DNA of 64,000 nucleotides, from the NCBI GenBank assembly GCA_009926935.1, contig RFNZ01000003.1, positions 34,551 to 98,550 of the forward strand, read 5' to 3'. The notes under the pieces are model-generated. The model searched no databases. It was not told the DNA's origin and saw only the letters and a list, made by a program, of their open reading frames with translations. This stretch comes from Pseudomonadota bacterium. Its GTDB lineage: Bacteria; Pseudomonadota; Alphaproteobacteria; Micavibrionales; UBA1664. Below are positions 57,712 to 64,000 of this stretch, piece after piece. Position numbers and translations under genes: made by a program. Numbering within the stretch: position 1 is the first letter of the stretch; every line of letters begins with the position of its first letter.

Positions 57712-57742
57712 AAAAAAGCCGCCTTTCGGCGGCTTTGATTTC
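57712..57742. terminator. intrinsic terminator
   Basis: AAAAAAGCCGCCTTTCGGCGGCTTTGATTT. Confidence 0.85.
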
Positions 57743-57798
57743 TCACTATTTGGGGCAGTTTTTCACGGCAAAAGAGTTCCCCTTTTGCCTAAACGGCC

Positions 57799-58014
57799 CT
57801 ATCTGTCACGCTTTTTGCGTTCCATTTTGCGCCAGCGGCGCACGGCTTCGGACGCTTCGCGTTTTTTCTTCTCAGATGGCTTTTCGTAGTGTTTACGAAT
57901 TTTCATCTCGCGGAAGATACCTTCGCGTTGCAGTTTCTTTTTGAGTGCGCGCAACGCTTGTTCAACGTTGTTGTCGCGGACTGATACCTGAACCAAATAA
58001 ATCCCTCCCTTCAA
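57799..58014 (-). CDS. rpsU: 30S ribosomal protein S21
   Basis: [46 protein letters not shown]. Confidence 0.97.
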   Translation of the reverse strand: MKGGIYLVQVSVRDNNVEQALRALKKKLQREGIFREMKIRKHYEKPSEKKKREASEAVRRWRKMERKKRDR

Positions 58015-58077
58015 GGAGCGGCTAGAATTGATGAATGGCGGTTTTATGCCCGTCTTTCAGGGGCTTGGCAAGTTATT

Positions 58078-59691
58078 TTATGCCGCCTTGGCCGTGATGT
58101 CGAAGGCGGCGGCCATCAGGGCCTTGGTGTAGGCGGTTTCAGGTGTGCTGAAAACCTTTTGCGCGGGGCCGTGTTCTACCACCTTGCCATCCTTCAGCAC
58201 AATCACGTGATGGGCCAAGGCTTTAACCACGCGCAAATCGTGGGAGATGAACATGTAGGCTAAGTTCCGGCGTTGTTGCAGGTCGCGCAGTAAGTCAACT
58301 ACTTCGGCCTGTACAGACATATCGAGCGCGGATGTCGGTTCATCAAGGACCAGAAATTTGGGTTCGAGCACCAGTGCGCGGGCGATGGCGATACGCTGGC
58401 GCTGGCCGCCTGAAAATTCATGCGGGTAGCGGTGGCGGGTTTCAGGATCTAGTTGCACGTCACGCATGGCAGCGACCACAACGTCATCGCGTTCCTGTGC
58501 GCTTAATTTTGGGCGGTGGATTTTGAGGCCCTCGCCAATAATATCGGCGGCCGACATACGCGGGGAGAGGGAGCTGAAAGGATCTTGGAACACAATCTGC
58601 ATATCGGCACGTAAATCGCGGAGGGCTTTGCCGGATAGGTTTTCGATGTTCGCGCCGTTTAATTTGATAGTGCCGGTTGATGCTAAAAGGCGCAGCAATG
58701 CAAAGCCGAGTGTGGATTTGCCGGAGCCGGATTCGCCTACAATCCCCAGTGTTTCGCCAGCGCGGATGGTGAGAGATACGCTATCAACCGCGCGCACATA
58801 ATTCGCCACGCGGCCAAAGAACCCTTTGCGGATGGGGAAGTGGACTTTGATATCCGCTGCTTCCATCACCACGGGGGCGTTTTGGTTTACCGCTTCCGGC
58901 ATGCCTTTGGGTTGGGCTGCCAGAAGGCGTTTGGTGTAGCTGTGCTGCGGGGCTTCAAATACATCCAGCGTTTGGCCCTGTTCAACAATTGCACCGCGCT
59001 GCATGACGGCAACGCGGGTTGCCATTTTGCGCACGATTGTGAGGTCGTGTGTGATAAGCAATATCGCCATGCCCAGTTTTTCTTGCAACTCCTGCATCAG
59101 TTCCAGTATCTGGGCCTGCACGGTGACATCGAGTGCGGTCGTTGGTTCATCGGCGATTAAAATATCGGGGTTGTTTGCCAAGGCCATCGCGATCATCACG
59201 CGCTGGCGCTGGCCGCCAGAAAGCTCATGCGGGTAGGCACCCAGGCGCTCGGTCAATTTATCCAAGCCTACCAAGTGCAAAAGTTCGAGTACGCGCGCTT
59301 TTGCTGCGATCGGGTCCATCTTCAACATCTCGGCGATTTGTTTTTCGATGGTGTGGAGGGGGTTCAATGCCGTCATCGGCTCTTGGAAAATCATGCCGAT
59401 ATGCTGGCCCCTTACAGTGCGCATGACGGTATCGCCCGCGCCTACAAGATTTTCAGTGTTATAGGCGATACGGCTTTCTTGCCCGTATTCCGTCGTATTT
59501 TTGGGAAGCAACTGCATGACGGAAAGGGCGGTCACGGATTTGCCTGAGCCTGACTCGCCAACGAGCGCCAGTGTTTCGCCTTTGCGTAGTTCGAGCGACA
59601 CGTTTTTGACGGCGTGGAAGCTCTGGTCCTTTCCGGTACGGAAAGTCACATTGAGGTTTTGTATCGTCAGAATCGGTGCGGCCTGTAACAT
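58078..59691 (-). CDS. dipeptide/oligopeptide ABC transporter fused ATPases (YejF-like)
   Basis: Two ABC cassettes: two GESGSGKS Walker A and two LSGGQRQR/FSGGQRQR signatures. Confidence 0.95.
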   Translation of the reverse strand: MLQAAPILTIQNLNVTFRTGKDQSFHAVKNVSLELRKGETLALVGESGSGKSVTALSVMQLLPKNTTEYGQESRIAYNTENLVGAGDTVMRTVRGQHIGMIFQEPMTALNPLHTIEKQIAEMLKMDPIAAKARVLELLHLVGLDKLTERLGAYPHELSGGQRQRVMIAMALANNPDILIADEPTTALDVTVQAQILELMQELQEKLGMAILLITHDLTIVRKMATRVAVMQRGAIVEQGQTLDVFEAPQHSYTKRLLAAQPKGMPEAVNQNAPVVMEAADIKVHFPIRKGFFGRVANYVRAVDSVSLTIRAGETLGIVGESGSGKSTLGFALLRLLASTGTIKLNGANIENLSGKALRDLRADMQIVFQDPFSSLSPRMSAADIIGEGLKIHRPKLSAQERDDVVVAAMRDVQLDPETRHRYPHEFSGGQRQRIAIARALVLEPKFLVLDEPTSALDMSVQAEVVDLLRDLQQRRNLAYMFISHDLRVVKALAHHVIVLKDGKVVEHGPAQKVFSTPETAYTKALMAAAFDITAKAA

Positions 59692-59719
59692 GGCCGCAAC
59701 TATACCCGAGGCCGTTTGT

Positions 59720-60613
59720 TTACGCTACCCGTGGCAATGTTTTTGCCATGACGGCCGTGTTTTCAAGGCACCATGCTAGAATGGCTTTTTGGATATGGAG
59801 GCGGTTTTCGGCCTCGTCATAGACAACGCTTTGCGGGCCGTCCATCACGGCATCTGTTACTTCTTCGCCTCTGTGGGCGGGCAGGCAGTGCATGAATATC
59901 GCATCCGGTTTTGCTTTTTTCATGAGGTCTGCGTTTACCTGATAGGGCCAGAATGCATCCAGATTTTTGCCTTCTTGCCCCATCGAGGCCCATGTATCGG
60001 TTACGATGACATCGGCGTTTTTGACAGCATCCTCCGGTTTGATATCAAGGCCGTTGGGGTGGAGTGCGGGCGGCGTTGATAGCGTGAAGGTGAAGCCAAA
60101 AATGGGCGCTGCCTCCAGAAATGTTTTGGATACGTTGTTGTGATCCCCCAGCCAGGCGATGTTGAGGCCAGTTATTTTGCCTTTATGTTCTTCGATCGTC
60201 ATCAAATCGGCCATGATCTGGCATGGGTGGGAGGCGTTGGTTAGCGCATTGATGACTGGCACGCTTGCGTGTTTTGCGAATTTCTCCACTTGTGCGTGAT
60301 CCGAGATGCGGATCATCACGGCATCGACCATGCGGGATAAAACTTTGGCTGTATCCTTGATGGTTTCGGCGTGGCCGAGTTGTATTTCATTTTTGTTCAG
60401 CACAACTGTGTGGCCGCCGAGCTGTTTAAACCCAACCTCGAACGAGACGCGGGTGCGGGTAGATGGTTTGTCAAATATCATGCCGAGGGAAAGGCCGTAA
60501 AATACCTGATCCGGTGCCATTTTATGTGCTTTCATTTTATGCGCAGTTTTCAGGATGTTGTGCAGCGTGTGCGCAGGTATATCGGATAGATTGATGAAGT
60601 GCTGAATGGTCAT
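59720..60613 (-). CDS. argF: ornithine carbamoyltransferase
   Basis: KPSTRTRVSFEVG, NALTNASHPCQIMADLMT, MHCLPAHRGEEV. Confidence 0.97.
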   Translation of the reverse strand: MTIQHFINLSDIPAHTLHNILKTAHKMKAHKMAPDQVFYGLSLGMIFDKPSTRTRVSFEVGFKQLGGHTVVLNKNEIQLGHAETIKDTAKVLSRMVDAVMIRISDHAQVEKFAKHASVPVINALTNASHPCQIMADLMTIEEHKGKITGLNIAWLGDHNNVSKTFLEAAPIFGFTFTLSTPPALHPNGLDIKPEDAVKNADVIVTDTWASMGQEGKNLDAFWPYQVNADLMKKAKPDAIFMHCLPAHRGEEVTDAVMDGPQSVVYDEAENRLHIQKAILAWCLENTAVMAKTLPRVA

Positions 60614-61278
60614 GAGTATACCAGCGCGCCTGAGTTCCGTGGCTGCTGGATAGTTGCCAGCCCTGCGTCTTGCGCAATCACTTTCTGCATAAAAACTGAC
60701 TTGTAGGTTTGGCCGGGTATTCTAACCGCCTCACCTACCTGTTTGTAGCGTGCTTTTTCATTGGCAGTATTACCGAACATTTTGATGCTCGGCATATTAT
60801 CGGCATTCATTTTTGCGAGAATATGTGTTCTGTTTTCTGCAATAGCTATTGCTTCAATCGCTACAAACAGTGCTTCGATTCCACATTTTTTATGATCGGG
60901 GTGTACACCGAAGCATTGAACAATTGCTGTCTTTTTTTTGTCCGTTATCGGGTATCCGTCAAGATTGCTTGCCCCTTCCATATCGGGCAGGGCTATGAGT
61001 GCTTGTGCGATCATCTGCCCCCGGTACTCAGGTGCGTCCGAGTAAATGGCAATCGCGTAGTGACCGTTTGCTATGTGTGTCTCGATGCTTTTCCTTGAAC
61101 GGGGTAGTACAAAACTGGTGTTTGCCGTTACGAGTTCATGTAAACCCATAAATGCATCAAGATCTTTTGCGCCCATGACCAAAGTTGTGGTGTGAGGGTG
61201 GCAGGCATGGTTAAAATACGGAGCGCTTGCTGGCGTCTGTGACTCCCCAGGTGCGCTTTCGGTTATGTGCTGGTACAT
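60610..61278 (-). CDS. GNAT-like acetyltransferase
   Basis: Central CFGVHPDHKKCGIEALFVAIEAIAI resembles a GNAT acyl-CoA loop. Confidence 0.65.
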   Translation of the reverse strand: MYQHITESAPGESQTPASAPYFNHACHPHTTTLVMGAKDLDAFMGLHELVTANTSFVLPRSRKSIETHIANGHYAIAIYSDAPEYRGQMIAQALIALPDMEGASNLDGYPITDKKKTAIVQCFGVHPDHKKCGIEALFVAIEAIAIAENRTHILAKMNADNMPSIKMFGNTANEKARYKQVGEAVRIPGQTYKSVFMQKVIAQDAGLATIQQPRNSGALVYS

Positions 61279-61516
61279 CTGTTTATCTCTATCGTAAAAT
61301 CGTTAAAAAAACGTGGCTGTGCGATGTGTGAAACGCCGCAAAGACAAGTATTTTCAGCTACTTACGAAGAAATTATGATTTTGGCTGAGGTCACCCGTTT
61401 TGCGGTGCTCAGCTACTACGTCGCCGCGAAGCTGCGCGAGCTTCGGATATCCAGTTGATGGTGGACGATGAAATCATGCTGTTATTAAGAGGCAAAGTGG
61501 CATGCCCTGTCAATTT

Positions 61517-62710
61517 TTATTTCAGAGGCAAGCTGCTTTCGACAACCTCGGCAAAGACATCGATGGCAATCGGAAGTATATCGTCATTGAAATCGAAGCC
61601 GCTGTTGTGGAGGCTCTTGTTGTGCGGACTGTCTTTGGCTGAGACCGCTTGCCCGATGCGGATATAGGCACCCGGTACTTCCACCAACATGCCGCCAAAA
61701 TCCTCACCACCCATACTCGGTTCAATTTCACGATATACGTTTTCATTTCCCAAAACGCGCGCGGCTGCATCGGCAAAGATGGTCGTATGTTTTGGGTCGT
61801 TGATGGTTGGGTCGATCTCGCGATCGTAAGTCACTTGAATTTCAGTACCGTAAGTTACCCCAACGTTTTTGCAGACTTCTTTTAAGCGCGCTTCTACCAG
61901 ATCGCGCGTAGCAGGTGACAGCGTGCGGACGGTGCCTGTAATTTTTGCAGCATCTGGGATGATGTTGTAAGCGCCTGTGCCTGCGTTGAAGTTGGTGACT
62001 GATATAACTGCGCATTCCTGTGGCGGGACATTACGGCTCACAATAGTCTGCAATTGCATAACAAGAGATGCGCCTATCATGACGGGATCAATGCAGGTGT
62101 GCGGATAGGCTGCGTGCCCGCTACGACCTGTCACGATAACCTCGAAATTGTCGACGGAAGCCATAATGGCCCCGGGGCGGATGCCCGCTGTGCCAATCGG
62201 CATATAGGGCCAGTTGTGGTAGGCATAGACGGCGTCGCATTTGAGATCTCCTTTAAAGAGGCCGTCTTTCATCATGGCGAAGGCGCCACGGCCGCCTTCT
62301 TCTGCAGGTTGGAAAATCAGCAATGTGCGGCCATCAAAATTTTTTGTTTCATTTAGGTACTTCGCAACGCCGAGGAGCGTTGCCGTGTGGCCATCATGCC
62401 CGCAGGCGTGCATTTTGCCGTCTATCTTTGAGACCCAGGGCTGACCCGATGCCTCTTTAATGGGTAGGGCATCCATATCGGCGCGGAGCCCAATTGTTTT
62501 GCCTGAAGTGTTTTTCTGGCCTTCAATAATTGCAACAATGCCTGTTTTACCAAGGCCGCTTTTGAAGGAGATGCCCCATTCCGTCAGCTTTTTTTCGACC
62601 ATCGCCTTTGAGTAATGTTCTTCATACATCAGGCCAGGGTTTTGGTGGAGTTCGCGGCGATAAGCCGCAAACTCAGGTAGCATGGGTGGGATTGAATTTC
62701 TTTTTGTCAT
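61517..62710 (-). CDS. M20 family amidohydrolase
   Basis: LRADMDALPIKE, MHACGHDGHTATLLG, FQPAEEGGRGA, GGEDFG. Confidence 0.95.
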   Translation of the reverse strand: MTKRNSIPPMLPEFAAYRRELHQNPGLMYEEHYSKAMVEKKLTEWGISFKSGLGKTGIVAIIEGQKNTSGKTIGLRADMDALPIKEASGQPWVSKIDGKMHACGHDGHTATLLGVAKYLNETKNFDGRTLLIFQPAEEGGRGAFAMMKDGLFKGDLKCDAVYAYHNWPYMPIGTAGIRPGAIMASVDNFEVIVTGRSGHAAYPHTCIDPVMIGASLVMQLQTIVSRNVPPQECAVISVTNFNAGTGAYNIIPDAAKITGTVRTLSPATRDLVEARLKEVCKNVGVTYGTEIQVTYDREIDPTINDPKHTTIFADAAARVLGNENVYREIEPSMGGEDFGGMLVEVPGAYIRIGQAVSAKDSPHNKSLHNSGFDFNDDILPIAIDVFAEVVESSLPLK

Positions 62711-62712
62711 CT

Positions 62713-63912
62713 TTAAGCCGCTTTTGTCAGCGTTCCTTCGTTTGAAGCGAGTGCCTGCTCGATCATGTGTTTAAACATCTTGATGCCTGTCGTAATGATT
62801 TCGTCAGGGAAATCATAGTCAGGGTTATGTAGGTTTGGCCTGTTTTCGCCAGCGCCAAGGCCAAACATGGCCCCTTTGTGCTGTTTCAGAATCTCGCCAA
62901 AGTCTTCACCGCCTCTGAAGGGTTTTTCAAGCTGCGTGTAATTGAAGCCGTTTTCTTTTGCTGCTTTTTCTACCATCTCGACCACTTCGGCATCGTTGAA
63001 ATTTGCGGCAAAATCTTCAAGCACTTCAAGCTCAATTTTCAATTTGTGGCGTTCGGCAATTTCTTGAGCTTTTTTAGAAAAGGTATCCCAAATTTTATCA
63101 ACGGTTTCATCACGGCACGAGCGTATGGTGTAATGCGCCTCACCATATCCGGGCGACACGCCGGAGGATGAGATACCCATCTGAAAGTGGATCGGAACCA
63201 CCAGTGCGTATTCTTCCGGTGTGTCAAATTGCGCCTGAACTTCTTGTGAAAGTAGTGTGATCTCTGCAATTGCCAATGACGGATTGGCTCCTGTCTCAGG
63301 CATGGCGCTGTGGGATTCTTTGCCTGTAAGCCTGATAGCCATGAATCTTACGGAAGATGTGAACGTGCCTGTTTTACACAGAATTTGATGCTTGGGAAAA
63401 TCAGGGAAGTTGTGCAGTGAGAATGCAAAATCGGGTTTGATCTTCTGAAAGTTCGGGTGTCTTGAGCATTCGCGTGCTCCGGTACCTGTTTCCTCATCAG
63501 GTTGATACAGCAGCACGATGCGCCCGCTTTGTGGGCGCTCTTTTGCGTAGATCTGAGCAAGGCCAGCAAGAATCGTCATGTGGCCGTCATGGCCGCATTT
63601 GTGCCCTACGCCATCGAATTTTGAGCGATAGGGAATATCGTCGTTTATCTCGTGGATCGGCAGGGCATCCAGCTCGGCACGAATCAAAACAGTTTTGCCA
63701 GGTTCTTTGCCGTTATAGACGGCAGCAAAACCGGCGCCTGCCAAAAATATGATTTCGTCAGGCGTTGCGTGCTTTTCAAGATACTCACGAACGTGCTTTG
63801 CCGTCTTTGTTTCATGTCTTGAGACCTCAGGGTGCATGTGCAGCCAATGGCGGAGGCGAATGAGCTCATCAAGATTGACGTTCATGTTTGGCATGTTTGC
63901 GTGTGCGCTCAT
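62713..63912 (-). CDS. M20 family amidohydrolase (paralog)
   Basis: IRAELDALPIHE, HKCGHDGHMTILAGLAQ, LYQPDEETGTGA, RGGEDFG; start uncertain. Confidence 0.93.
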   Translation of the reverse strand: MSAHANMPNMNVNLDELIRLRHWLHMHPEVSRHETKTAKHVREYLEKHATPDEIIFLAGAGFAAVYNGKEPGKTVLIRAELDALPIHEINDDIPYRSKFDGVGHKCGHDGHMTILAGLAQIYAKERPQSGRIVLLYQPDEETGTGARECSRHPNFQKIKPDFAFSLHNFPDFPKHQILCKTGTFTSSVRFMAIRLTGKESHSAMPETGANPSLAIAEITLLSQEVQAQFDTPEEYALVVPIHFQMGISSSGVSPGYGEAHYTIRSCRDETVDKIWDTFSKKAQEIAERHKLKIELEVLEDFAANFNDAEVVEMVEKAAKENGFNYTQLEKPFRGGEDFGEILKQHKGAMFGLGAGENRPNLHNPDYDFPDEIITTGIKMFKHMIEQALASNEGTLTKAA

Positions 63913-64000
63913 CGTAAAATTTTCCTTGCTCAAGATTGGTCGTGCATTGCGCCGGAAAGCTAGGGCAAGAGGACGTTTGCGGCAAGTTCTTCGTAGCGCA

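Noticed and set aside
1-64000. tRNA/rRNA genes and CRISPR arrays
   Set aside because: No cloverleaf-like segment, rRNA core sequence or repeat-spacer array was recognised by eye; tRNAscan-SE/Infernal would be needed to be certain

Overview
Chromosomal window from an alphaproteobacterium (supported by MipZ, ChpT-like and LdtR-like proteins, a Rickettsia-type isocitrate dehydrogenase and a full ccm operon; genus not determinable from sequence alone). Positions 1-12511 are the right part of a T7-like (podovirus) prophage: scaffold, major capsid protein, tail tube A and B, a small internal virion-like protein, tailspike, a terminase pair and lysis genes. Two probable cargo genes ('morons') sit inside the structural cassette: a PilZ-domain c-di-GMP receptor on the opposite strand and an RTX protein with its own promoter and terminator. 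The rest is mostly host housekeeping: nhaA, icd, folD, ccmA-I, acnA, lepA, purH, a cheA/W/Y/B/R cluster with an EAL protein, hemB, hisS, galU, mipZ, M24 peptidase, rpsU, argF and two M20 amidohydrolases. Accessory or orphan items are a candidate HEPN gene next to hicAB, a Phd/PIN toxin-antitoxin pair, a highly charged Arg/Asp repeat protein next to a FecR protein, and a cluster of small paralogous orphans with an unlisted 54-aa ORF. The best leads are the PilZ and RTX prophage cargo genes, the three-hairpin leader upstream of the capsid gene, and the HEPN-HicA-HicB locus. All family assignments come from reading the translations; no database search was run.
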